Assembly: GCF_905220365.1 (NCBI RefSeq)
Contig: NC_061124.1
Location: 2,668,501 to 2,732,500, forward strand
Length of the DNA: 64,000 nt
DNA from: Vanessa cardui
Taxonomy: Eukaryota; Arthropoda; Insecta; Lepidoptera; Nymphalidae
Reading direction: 5' to 3'
The notes under the pieces were generated by a model that saw only the letters and a program-made list of their open reading frames with translations, made no database searches and was not told the origin of the DNA. This document shows, one piece after another, positions 13,201 to 24,108 of this stretch (position 1 is the stretch's first letter; each line of letters starts with the position of its first letter). Made by a program: the position numbers and the translations under genes.

Positions 13201-16200
13201 TATATTAACACTTATTTGCATCATATACAATTTATATATTCATTATAAATAAGTACAAAAGTATAACTTAAAAAAAATATTTATTTAAATGAAATCTGAA
13301 ATCGTAACAAACAAATTAACTTTTCCATTTATAATATTACTTGGGTTGTATTGTATAAACACCTGCGGGTTTGACAGATTGTATATCGTTTTCAATTTAA
13401 CTGTATTGCCTTGAAATATGTAGGTGTATGAGTAATAAATCACACCAGCAGGATATAGTGCGTCAGGGTGAGATCGTACCGATCGAGTTTCCCACTGATT
13501 CAAGCACTATATAATTGTTTTGTTCTCCAGCCAATACAAGCTAATAGCATCTAACAATAATGAAATAAGATTTAAAAAGTTCAATCAGCCGGAAAATAGA
13601 TCATCATTCATTTAATTACATGAGCATACAGGGAGACAGTTAATTAAAAAAACTAAATATTTAATTTATTACTAGACCAATTGGTTGTAATTGTTGTTCA
13701 ACCTGGAAACCTGCATTTGTCGGTAGAAATTCTATCGCTTTGCTAGGAGAAAACATCTAAGCGTTCCTTATAAATCCAAACCTACGCAATAAATTTTGTA
13801 TTACAAAAAAACGACTCTACATAAATGTATACATTTTAAAATATAGATGATATAAATTGTCATAATAGTCACATTATTGGTTTATTTTATAAGTTCATAA
13901 GAAACCTTGTTGGACGCCAAATTGGATTCTCGTCGATTATGCAAGAAGCTATTGAAATAGTTCCCTGAATCACTATAATCAGATTTAACTGTATGCACTT
14001 TTACATAAACATAGAAATCATTTATATAAGAAGCGACATCGGTGGCATTTGAGAGGCATTTCCAGTACAGTATCTGACAATGATCTACGATTAATAAGTT
14101 TGGACGTTAAGAGTATATGTACATTTGATGATGATAATCCTCTGAACGATTTTGAGTGTGTATGCAAACACGAATGCAAAAATATATGAACCGTTATAAG
14201 GTGGAGAACTAACTTTGAAAGAACGTCACTGTAACACTGTCAAGTTTTCAAATCCGGGTTGTTACTGAGATATTTTTTCACAGAATACGGATCCACGGAC
14301 CAGAAAACCCAATAGGTTTTTTTAGCGGTTCGATATTCAACCTCAGGGCCTTATGATCAGCTGACGACTAATATATATTCAATAAGCCAAACATGTAAAC
14401 TTAAATATTCTTACAAATTATACTTGATATAAGCATACTACTACTGTTAGCTAGCAAGTGCCAATGTTTTTTTTACTAATGATTAATATTATTTCCGTAT
14501 AATTTAATTCGCAGTTTTGACGAGAATAATGATAGCTATGAAGCCGTATAACTGCAAATTGGACGTGTACAGTGGCATATCACAGAAGTAAAACTAAACG
14601 GGACCATGTCCTATCCGTTCCACTTACGTCTGGCTATCAGATCGCACGCAGGCTAACGGGCCACATCTAGTTTACAATTATTATTATCAATATATTACAG
14701 AATCAGACTCATGAAATATTCAAGTATTAAGGAAATTCGTGCTGTTTCGTATCATTTTGAATTTCGATAAATAATGGATTCAATCGGTCCACATTTACAA
14801 ACAAGCGATGCCCATTTATTACAATATACAAGGAAAATGTTATATCAATTGTTAAGATTTCTTTAAGTGAAAAATTTGTGGAGATTTATTTTTTCTATCT
14901 GTATTTATATTTAATTAAATAGTCAAAAAATGGAACCCTATGTTCTATTTTATATTATTAAAGCAGATTTTATTTTAGTTTGTATTCTGACAAATAATAC
15001 ACTTGCTAAACATAATTAAAATTACTGTATAGTGTAAAATTATACCTAACTATTTATGTATCCAAAAACGAAATAGTCATTTGTATATTTTATACTTAGT
15101 CTATTTGGTGTTGTTATATGTAAGATTCGAGTTGTAACCACTTAATCTGATGTCGTCCTAAACGATTTGCATCAGAGTGATTATTTCCTATCGAGACTAT
15201 ATGCTAACTGCGTAGGTTAAAGTACTCAAGTGTGTGTGCAATGATGGGGGGACTTTCTATTCCCCTCACTCCTATAATCCGATAGGACGTTTTTCGGAGT
15301 TATCGGATTCAGGTGTGGAACGAATAGAGTATATAATTATAAATTACGAGATTCCAAAAACAACGGATAGTTCACGAACATCCAAATTCCAGTCTGTTAT
15401 TGAACATTTCTGAATAAAAAACGCCAATATTTTTTATTGGGATTGTGTCTTATAATTTGCCTGGAATCTGCTGTCTTATAAAATAGTGAGACCAACGAGC
15501 TAGTTACTTAATATGATGTGATAGGATTCTTGCCTCGGCTGAACGCACATTTTGGTCAGCGCTACACGGTCTCTGCAACGGAGGCTCTATCGGAATTTCA
15601 AAAGTCACAGTTGAACCAGCGCGCCGGGCGGAACCAGCTAGAAAGAGTCGTGGATCTACAAGCAAGCAAAGGACAACCGTGGGATCTTGTCGATAGATTC
15701 GTAAGTTCAATATCAATTATTTGGATGAGAATGAAGATGGATTATGAAAGAGGAAGCGAGAGAGAAGATTGAATGGAGAAATATTAAAGAATAACAAATG
15801 ATTTACGGATGACTCTCAATAAAATAAAATCCTCCCATATTCTAGTCGGCTACAGCGGAATTTAAGCTGCCCTTAGTGGTGGTGAGACCAGAATGCGCGG
15901 GAATATTGAGAGATGTGCCAATGGACGAGCCGAAATTATTGCCTCCCTCCCATTCTACTAGTCCCTACTTCATGGAAAATGATAATCCGGATAAGTTTAT
16001 CAAGAAAGGTAGCGTAAAGTAAAGGTTCAATTAATTAAATAAGTTATATGCAATTACAGAAAAATATATATTTTTGTATAGTTTTAACTAGATTTTTCTC
16101 AATGTTATCATTTTAAAATGGAATTAACTGTTATAATTCTATAATCAACTTTATACGAACTCTTTGAGCGTAAATGCGTTCAAAGCGTTACGTATTTTAC

Positions 16201-19200
16201 CGTAAGACTAACAAAAACTTTTAATATTTTTTAAATTAAACGTATAATTTATATACGAAATATTTAAATTATAGTCAATTAATCATAAAGGTATATTAAA
16301 AAAATAATTTTGGGACTAAATACTTTTTTAATAATTTTGACGTCGTTACTATGGAAATAATAAGTAAACAATTAAATCATGATGGTTATTTGTCTAATAA
16401 AAGATTTGTCTCTTTAATTTTTATTTATCTATCTACTCGGCACATATGTCGATATTATTGGCAAAACACAATTAGTAAATTAATTAAGCCGTAAAATGTC
16501 GTATGATAAAATTCATGAGTCTTTCGTTCAAAATCAAATATGGGCTTTTAATCCTTCTGAGTCAGTTCGTAAGTCGATTAACATTATTATTTTATTTTCT
16601 TTTTAGTAATACATATTTAAATTTCGATAGGCAATTCGTTCATGAGCGATGGGATGGATTAATCCAATCTTTTAAGTTTCATTAATAGCAATTATTTATA
16701 TAATAATATACTCTTTAAGGTTTTGCCGGACATGTACCGTATGGCTTCCAAAGATTTGGCGAATCGTCTAAAAAGCTGACTAATTCGGCTCTTTGTGACT
16801 TTTCGTCTAACTACAGACGAAGACAGAGTACTGAATGGGCTCCAGTTAATGTTGTCAAGTAAGTAACGAAATAGTAAATTAGTAAGGTTTCCTTTAAAGA
16901 TATAGATTACAATTAGTTTTAATAATTTTATCTAAAACGTATTATTTACATTTTATGTGAATTTTAATGCTAAAATTATTTTGAATGTGTGAATATATGA
17001 TCTGCGACGTCCGTGGTAAACACTGTCATCGCCGTCGAGTGTCATAATACGTCATATGTCATATTGCAAAATTTACAAAACACGCATTTTCTTCAATTAA
17101 TTGCAATACATAGAAAAGCATTACAATGACGAAGAAGAAAATAATGCCAAACCTCTCGAAGGAGGAGAAAATGGTGATGGTTATATCAGAAATTATACAA
17201 GAATTGCTGGTCGCTCATCGTCAGGGCAAAGATGTTAACCTCAACAAGATGAAAACGAGGATTTCGTCAAAGTACGGACTTGGAACTTCACCGCGGCTTG
17301 TAGATATAATAGCAGCTGTGCCAGCTGATTCGAAGAGTATTCTGCTACCTAAGTTAAAAGCGAAACCGATTCGTACAGCATCTGGTATCGCTGTCGTAGC
17401 CGTCATGTGCAAACCTCATCGTTGTCCGCATATAAATTTTACGGGTAACATTTGCGTGTACTGCCCCGGTGGTCCCGATTCGGATTTCGAATACTCGACT
17501 CAGAGTTATACAGGATATGAGCCTACTTCTATGAGAGCTATTAGGGCTCGGTACAATCCGTATTTACAGACGCGACACAGAGTGGAACAGCTGAAACAGC
17601 TCGGTCACAGTGTGGATAAAGTTGAGTTTATTGTGATGGGAGGTACATTTATGAGCCTGCCAGAAGATTACAGAGATTATTTCATTCGGTAAGTTGCATT
17701 CTTATATCAATAAACATACTCAATTAATGATTATTCGCTTGCACTTAAAATGCATATCATTAGTAATTATATATATAGAAAATGATTTATTTTTCAAGCA
17801 ATTAATGTTTCCGTATTTAATTTTAGGAATCTGCATGATGCCCTATCAGGACACACTTCAAGTTGTGTAGCAGAGGCCGTGAAATATTCAGAGAGAGCTA
17901 AAACAAAGTGCATTGGGATCACAATAGAGACTCGACCAGATTATTGCTTGCAGAGGCACATGAGTGACATGCTGAACTATGGCTGCACAAGGTCAGTGTT
18001 AAATTCTCATGTCTATTGTTACCTATCCAAATTTCATAAATAACATAATAGTAGCTATTGGCGGTAAACTATGAAATATACTTTCTAAGAGTTAATTATG
18101 TCCTAACAAAATAATTGTAGTATTAGGTGAAGTATAAGAGTGTTTAAATTAATCACTTATAATTGTTTTGGTAAAAAATTGTATATAAAGTTTTTTTGAA
18201 AAGCAATTAAAAATGTATGAGAATTATCATGAACTTCTAATTGTTCAATGTTGGGTGTATTGGTCTTGGCCCAATCCGTGCATTTCTCTGCCACAACATC
18301 TAACAATTAGAAATAATCAGTTACCTTACAAAAAAGAATGTCCTCTTTTATTTAAGAGATATTTTGTTTTAATGAAGATTTTACTGTAACATATTTTCTT
18401 TCATACTATGATGTTTCTTTAAAAAATGATCAAACTTTATTCTAGGTTGGAGATTGGAGTGCAATCAGTCTATGAGGATATAGCCAGAGATACAAACAGG
18501 GGACACACAGTAAAGGCAGTTTGTGAGAATTTCAACCTCGCTAAAGATGCAGGATACAAGGTACACTTATGTTTTGCTTAAAATAATTGTGATAAAACCT
18601 TCTTTAGTTACAATCTTTATTTTTATAATCATGTTAAATAGTAATGAAAACTAATTAACTGCAATAATGACATAAATACATTATATTGTAGATGCAGGTA
18701 GATTTCATGCAAGCACATCTATTTAATTTGATTAGTGAAAAAGAGTGACTGTTTTAAAAATCTCTATTTAAACTTATGTAAATTATTCTTGTAAAATGAC
18801 AATTTAAAAGTGTTTGTAAGATCCTATTTGAATGAAGAATATATATTCATTATTTATAATAAATCTTTTCAAAATATTTTCATCTAATCTTGAATTTGAT
18901 TTTAGATTGTAGCTCACATGATGCCAGACTTACCAAATGTAGACTTTGAAAGAGATGTGGAACAGTTCATAGAGTTCTTTGAAAACCCAGCTTTTAGAGC
19001 GGATGGACTCAAGATATACCCGACCTTGGTGATTAGGGGCACCGGGCTTTATGAGTTGTGGAAAACGGGGAGGTACAGGAGTTACCCACCATCTACACTA
19101 GTTGATCTGATTGCGAAGATATTGGCTTTAGTTCCGCCATGGACTAGAGTTTACAGGTATGATACACATAAATTATGATGATTTATTTTTAGATTTGATT

Positions 19201-22200
19201 TGAATTTGCTATCAATACTAAAAAATCCAAATTGAAGAACCATAACCACAACTATTTTAATACTTTTCTTAAGCAAAACTGAAAAAACAGTACTAAAAAG
19301 TGCAGGCCAGTCATTTTCCCAGTCAAAATAATTAAACAAAATCTGTTCTAGAAAGGCAATAAGTAATAAGGAAATAAGGCTAATTTCGATACCATAATTC
19401 CAGAGTACAGCGTGACATACCTATGCCTCTGGTTTCCTCTGGAGTGGAGCATGGTAACCTGAGAGAGCTTGCCTTAGCCCGTATGGCAGATTTAGGAACC
19501 GACTGCCGGGATGTGAGGACTAGGGAGGTGGGGATACAAGAGATACACAACAAAGTTAGGCCATATGAGGTACGTATGTACAATGTAAATGTGTTTTTTA
19601 ATTGCAATTTAATATGAAAATTGTTGAAATATACAAGTAACAATGGATAAAAAATGTGGTTATGTATCAAAGATATGGACTATGTATGATTATTTCGGAG
19701 TTATAATTTATCTCTTGAACTTATAGAAGCTCTTTTGAATACTCATGTTATAATATTCTATTAAATGTAAAATTACCACTGGTTATGAAAGTAAATTATA
19801 TCAACAATATCAGTGAAGAAACTGAGTATAGTACGACACAACTTAGATGTAGCATCGTCAAAATTCGTAAAACCGATCACATCCAAATTGAGAACGCTAT
19901 CCCAAATTATCAATAGTTATTTCTCATGCGAATATGATCTTTACACAAACGTAATAACTTGTAATATCATATGACCTAATATATTCGTCAATTTGATACG
20001 TCGAATTTACATGCACTTGCTTTCTCTGGTTTAACTGACGTGGGGAATCTATAGCGACGAATAGCGTCGAATGACGCGATAGGGAGCTATTTCTATTGGT
20101 CGTATAAATCGGCAGTAATCGGTTTTATTTTCATTTCATTGCATTTTCCGATGCTAATATTCTAATCATAATAAAAGATTTAATTTGTTTCGTACTATAT
20201 GTAGTTACGCTTTTCTACCTTCTACCTTTTCTGCCTTTGCTGAACAGGATTAAGAATTAAAGAATTTTATAAAAATATGACAATTACAAGTTTATTTTAT
20301 TTATTTTATTTATCTAGGTTGAACTAATAAGAAGAGATTATGTAGCCAATGGTGGTTGGGAGACATTCTTATCCTATGAAGATCCGGATCAGGATATATT
20401 AGTGGGTCTGCTCCGACTCAGGAAATGTGCTAAGGATACATATAGACCGGAACTGAAGCCGGGACCTAATGCTAACTTCAAGCAGTGCAGTATTGTGAGG
20501 GAGCTTCACGTCTATGGATCTGTTGTGCCCGTGAGTATGCTTTGATATATGCTAGGTTGTAATTTGTTTTTATCTAATTTACATGGCATATTAAAACATT
20601 GGTTTTTACATACCAAAAAATATTGTAATGTATTCTTTATTCTACCATAAATTACAGAATGGTTTTGGTATTAGAATTCCCCACTGCGTATAGACTGATA
20701 CGGGTTATGTTGTCTTAAATTTTCGCGATTATTACACATTTAAATAAAACTAGTTATAATGGATTTGAATCGCGTATATTAATTATTTTTGGCATCCCGA
20801 CGTTTCGAGCACTTTACAGCGTTCGTGGTCACGGGTAGACTAAGGTGGTATTGTTCCTCAAATAGACAAATGGGATGCCAAAAATAATTAATATACACGA
20901 TTCAAATCCGTTATAACTAGTTTTATTTAAATCTGATACAGGTTTTTTTTCAAAATATAATTCAGTATTTCATGTAATTCATGTGGATGATGTTCTACTA
21001 AATTATTAGCATGGCCATTTAAAAAAAAAAAAAGTTTTTAAAACTCTATGAAACATTGTTTTAGGTTAACGCACGAGATCCAACAAAGTTTCAACATCAA
21101 GGTTTCGGAATGTTGCTAATGGAGGAAGCAGAACGTATCGCATTGGAAGAGCACGGATCTGATAAGATTGCGGTCATATCTGGTGTGGGAACACGCAATT
21201 ACTACGCAAAAATTGGCTACCACCTCGAAGGACCGTACATGGTCAAGATGCTTGCTTGAATAAAATTTTAAAAATAAAATTTTTGTCTTTGATTTTGTTG
21301 TAAAACTTTTTTCCTCATTTTGTGTTTTTTATCGTCTTAATCTTAGTTTTAATATAAAATTTACACACATTTTATTAATATTTCATTAAAATTAAGATTT
21401 TTTTGTAGACGCTACATGTAGTAAAGCGTCAGTTGCTAACTTGTTTGTGTAATATAAGTTTATATATTATAAATTACTATTTTCCGTTTTCCGACGGGGC
21501 GTTTGAGAGTGTGTGATATGTATTAGGAGTAAAAAGTAAACTATGTACAATGTTCCAGATAAAATTATTTTTAGATATTCTAACCAACATTTATCGAAAC
21601 GTGCATTTTTAATATTAGTGAATTGTGATAATGTTTGAGACCGTATATTTTATACGTATGCTAATATAATTTTTTTTCGATGTATATAATGTATAGTACG
21701 ACACAAATTAGATGTAGCATCGGAAAATGCAATGGAATGAAAATAAAACCGATTACTGCCGATTTACACAACCAATAGAAATAGCTCCCTATCGCGCCAT
21801 TCGACGCTATTCGTCGCTATTAATTCACGCGTCAGAGAAAGCAAGTCTATGTAAATCGACGTGTCAAATTGACGAATATATTAGATCATATGATATTACA
21901 AGTTATTACGTTTGTGCAAAGATCATATTCGCGTGAGAAATAAATATTGATAATTTGGGCCAGCGTACTTAATTCGGATGTGATCGGTTTTACGAATTTT
22001 GCCGATGCGACATCTAAGTTGTGTCGTACTATACTTAGTATGTGAAGAATGTTAAAATAAATACATAATTTTATATTCAAATTTAATCAGTAAATATACT
22101 AACTAACCTGGATTTTTTAGTGCAGACTTAAGCCTTGTCTTACAAGGTATATTTATATTATTTAAATTTTGCCAAAACACATTATTATTTTTTTCTTATC

Positions 22201-23225
22201 TTATAGACCTGATCCTCCATTGTCGATCAATCCAACGGAGATCTATCACAAGCACGTCGGGATGTTGCCGAACTACGCGGGACATGTTCCTGGATGCGTA
22301 TTCAGGTAAGGAGTCATACTTAACGACAAGGCCAATAATAGTGCCTTATGATACCACCCTGGTTATTTTTTCATTCAGCGGATTTTCGCGGTTTCATGGA
22401 AAACCGAACTAAGTGTTTTCCAGTCCGAAATGAGTATGTAGAGCGACTGGGTTTAAAAAATATTTTACCTCTGAAAGCTCAAGTCAAATAGTTAAAATAA
22501 TCATGAGTTATTTGGCCCAATAATTAATGGAGATTTTTATATCTATATATTTAAAAAAGTAAACGATAACCAGATTGTTATTTTTTGAAAATTCCTTTAA
22601 CTGTTTGTCGTTTATTTATTTAGAATTACTTGTCGCCCGCGGTTTAGGGGTTGGGCGTTGGTTTTGGTATTTACCTATAAAATTGGTTTCAGCTTTTTTT
22701 TCATTCGCATATTACAAAAAATCCGTTCAAAAGTTTGGCCGTAAAACACACATAGACAAACAGATTTAGTTACGTTTGCATTTTAAATATTTTTATACAT
22801 TATCAGCTCGAGATTTGAAACTCATACACACACACACATTCATTCTTTCTTTATCCTTTATTGTTTTTGTTTCTTTATGTATAATTTGCTTAAGTTCTCA
22901 CATGTATAATTTAGCTTTAAGAAATAAATAATGGAAGAGCACACTGGTTCGTTGTGGCACAGGCTTTTGCTTATCACAAGAACCAGGGAATTCATTTTTA
23001 TTTGTAAATATTTTTCTGAATAAAGCATATTATTATTAACTCATATCTATCTCATACCATTCAAATGTGTTATGCTGTTTTAACAATTTGCGTTAGTTAA
23101 GTTTGGATTAAGAAAATTGAGATTTTAGATTACTAATGGTTACGTGTTTTTTCAGATTTGGTAAAACGTATGGAAACGATACCCGGGACGCGAAGAGATG
23201 GCTGCGTGGGGATTTTACGTCCTGA
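4250..23225 (+). CDS. CIMIP2/FAM166-type ciliary microtubule inner protein, 8 exons, hosting Elp3 in intron 6
   Basis: Exons 4250-4296, 6553-6691, 7377-7473, 15525-15700, 15846-16008, 16720-16858, 22207-22305 and 23156-23225 join with GT-AG borders and intact phase to give 309 aa. The short first exon (MALDLVSIAQPHYIPG) supplies the start. The protein repeats a family signature: IPGYTGHCPEYKYRIGDTYG (about aa 13-32), IPGYEGFLPRLNAHFGQRY (about 89-107), SPYFMENDNPDKF followed by GFAGHVPYGFQRFG (about 195-220) and NYAGHVPGCVFRFGKTYG near the C-terminus, ending WLRGDFTS. Known for the family: CIMIP2/FAM166 (DUF2475) proteins line the inside of axonemal doublet microtubules, so a role in sperm tails or cilia is expected here. 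Intron 3 is about 8 kb and full of repeats. Intron 6 contains the whole Elp3 gene on the same strand. A polyadenylation hexamer follows near 23271. An alternative 254-aa product would end at the TAA lying inside the exon 6 donor (16860-16862). Confidence 0.8.
5649..5793. repeat. Foldback element (GTTATTAATTTCGGGA family), copy 2, reversed
   Basis: Ends GTTATTAATTTCGGGATA and GTCCCGAAATTAATAAC. The interior TTTCGACATTATCTACGAAC is the complement of copy 1. Confidence 0.65.
6125..6232. repeat. Palindrome-rich repeat (GATTATAATC family)
   Basis: CACCGTAAAATTAC, AGATTATAATCTGTCGAAAT and TTGTGAACCGTGAA, shared with 46940-47205. Confidence 0.5.
6237..6522 (-). repeat. Poly(A)-tailed SINE-like copy, near full length
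   Basis: It runs from TTTTTTTATGTTAAAGGTTGG to GCACAAAGCCCTACCACC and lies 30 bp upstream of exon 2 of the CIMIP2-type gene. Confidence 0.7.
6743..7043 (-). mobile_element. tRNA-derived SINE, full length
   Basis: Same family as 1097-1407. A perfect 12-bp target duplication ATAGAGTTCTTA lies at 6731-6742 and 7044-7055. It sits in intron 2 of the CIMIP2-type gene. Confidence 0.85.
8281..8460 (-). repeat. Poly(A)-tailed SINE-like fragment
   Basis: Contains CCTGATGGTAAGTGGTCACC and ACACTGGCTCACCCACTC; the rest is diverged. Confidence 0.5.
8760..9130 (-). pseudogene. C-terminal fragment of a CR1/Jockey-type LINE reverse transcriptase
   Basis: The minus-strand translation reads SSRLHTLEHRRRGASLS, then CRMHFGELSKARFELI, then SRTKRYVSSFLVRVAKIWND, LPASIFPDKLN and FKSRVNRFILDGR before a stop. 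This is the familiar tail of insect CR1-like/Jockey reverse transcriptases (RTKRxxxSFLxRxAKxWNxLP). The upstream polymerase core is missing, so it is a 5'-truncated insertion. It lies in intron 3 of the CIMIP2-type gene. Confidence 0.75.
10420..10645 (-). mobile_element. Degenerate tRNA-derived SINE copy
   Basis: Recognisable from the tail (AAATAACAG) to the B-box region (GTTTGAACTTGC), with many substitutions. An old copy. Confidence 0.5.
11002..11278 (-). mobile_element. tRNA-derived SINE with intact target duplication
   Basis: The 10-bp duplication ATATAAACAT lies at 10992-11001 and 11279-11288. An internal segment is missing compared with full copies. Confidence 0.75.
11983..12290 (-). 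repeat. Poly(A)-tailed SINE-like copy, diverged
   Basis: Contains ATGTTATGTCCCTTGTGTAT and CTATCCAGACAGGCTTGCAA. Confidence 0.55.
12408..12640 (+). repeat. RTE-type LINE 3' end
   Basis: GTCGCCCGCGGCTTCACTTG, then GTGAAAATCGGTACATTGGT, (CAGA)n and CATTTATAATATTACTATAG are the usual lepidopteran RTE-like 3' end. Confidence 0.6.
17126..21259 (+). CDS. Elp3: Elongator complex protein 3, radical-SAM/GNAT tRNA-modifying catalytic subunit
   Basis: Seven exons, 17126-17688, 17827-17991, 18446-18560, 18906-19156, 19404-19569, 20318-20530 and 21065-21259, join in phase to give 555 aa, the usual Elp3 length. The radical-SAM cluster cysteines are C100, C110 and C113 (CPHINFTGNICVYC), followed by GGPDSDFEYSTQSYTGYEP. 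The GNAT acetyltransferase domain occupies the C-terminus, with acetyl-CoA loop QHQGFG at about 501-506 and GVGTRNYYAKIGYHLEGPYM near the end. Known for the family: Elp3 makes the cm5/mcm5 side chain on wobble uridine of tRNAs within the cytoplasmic Elongator complex. The start is the first ATG of an open frame beginning MTKKKIMPNLSKEEK. The gene lies wholly within an intron of the CIMIP2-type gene. Intron 5 holds a MITE and intron 6 a foldback element. The polyadenylation hexamer AATAAA overlaps the stop codon (21258-21263). Confidence 0.96.
19827..20155 (-). mobile_element. MITE family 1 copy in Elp3 intron 5, one end lost
   Basis: It begins TATAGTACGACACAACTTAG and matches the other three copies in reverse orientation, but stops at CCGATGCTA without the terminal repeat. 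Confidence 0.75.
20708..20932. mobile_element. Foldback element (ACTAGTTATAA family), copy 1, in Elp3 intron 6
   Basis: Arms AAAACTAGTTATAATGGATT and its complement (about 85 bp) enclose a loop with CCCGACGTTTCGAGCAC and CAGCGTTCGTGGTCACGG. Confidence 0.75.
21692..22033 (+). mobile_element. MITE family 1 copy, complete
   Basis: It has inverted ends TATAGTACGACACAAATTAG and its complement and a subterminal GATGTAGCATCGG. It lies between Elp3 and exon 7 of the CIMIP2-type gene. TA duplication is likely. Confidence 0.8.
22625..22800 (+). repeat. RTE-type LINE 3' end, short
   Basis: TTGTCGCCCGCGGTTTAGGG and ATAGACAAACAGATTTAGTT; an internally shortened relative of 12408-12640. Confidence 0.45.
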
Positions 23226-23855
23226 TTTTTTTTTATTATTTTGAAAATCAAATAACCATTATTTTTGATGAAATAAATTTTACACATTTCATTTATATAA
23301 TGGTTTTATTTCAATAATCTCAATAATAGCATTTATATATTAAAATAACATTTTACATTTTCTGAAGAAATGCTTAAATAAAATACATCGTGTATACAAT
23401 GCATAATTTATTGCTTTGTTTTTAAATAGGTATTTTGCAAAAATTGTCTAAACAGAAAATCAGGACAAGAATTAAGATGAAATGAGTGTTTAATTACTTC
23501 ATTTAAATTGTATCTGATTATTTCAGAGCCTTGAATATAAATAGGAAACTTTATCAAATTCGCTTTATTATTTCGTGATAAAAAAATGTAAAACCAGTTT
23601 TTTCTGCATTTATTATCAGACAAAAGCACAAGTCCTATTTAGTTTGAATGATTAAATAGTATTTAATATCTAATTTAGACTTTTTCTGGTATTATTAACA
23701 TGTATGTATAATAATCATTTCTTTATGTAGCAACTTGAGTAAAACGTAGATTAAAAAAAAAAACAAAACATTAGTAGTGCATTTTATTAACGTAACATTA
23801 TTTTGTAGTAAATAAAATTTTATATAAAAATACAATTTTTTTTGTTGATGTTTAT

Positions 23856-23979
23856 AGTCCATTCCACGAGTCGAACTCCTAGGGAATCAAATATTCGTAC
23901 ATCAAACGTCACGCGAATGAAATGAATGAATGAAAATGAGTATTAATTTCTATTGGGAGCTCGTTTCGTGGAATGGGCT
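23856..23979. repeat. Small foldback repeat between convergent genes
   Basis: AGTCCATTCCACGAG and TCGTTTCGTGGAATGGGCT are inverted. A related end TAGGAGTTCGACTAATGGAA lies at 28150, abutting MITE family 1. Confidence 0.55.
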
Positions 23980-24108
23980 TAAGTTTTTGACGATAACTTG
24001 GCTTAGCCTCAAGTAATATTATATAATATGTTATAGTACACTATTTATATATTATATGAGATTTTAATAAGTATATATATCACAAAGTACAAATGTAATT
24101 TTATAAAA

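Noticed and set aside
21727..22080. Frames beginning MQWNENKTDYCRF and similar
   Set aside because: They are translations of MITE family 1 (also seen at 25221) and have no coding character.
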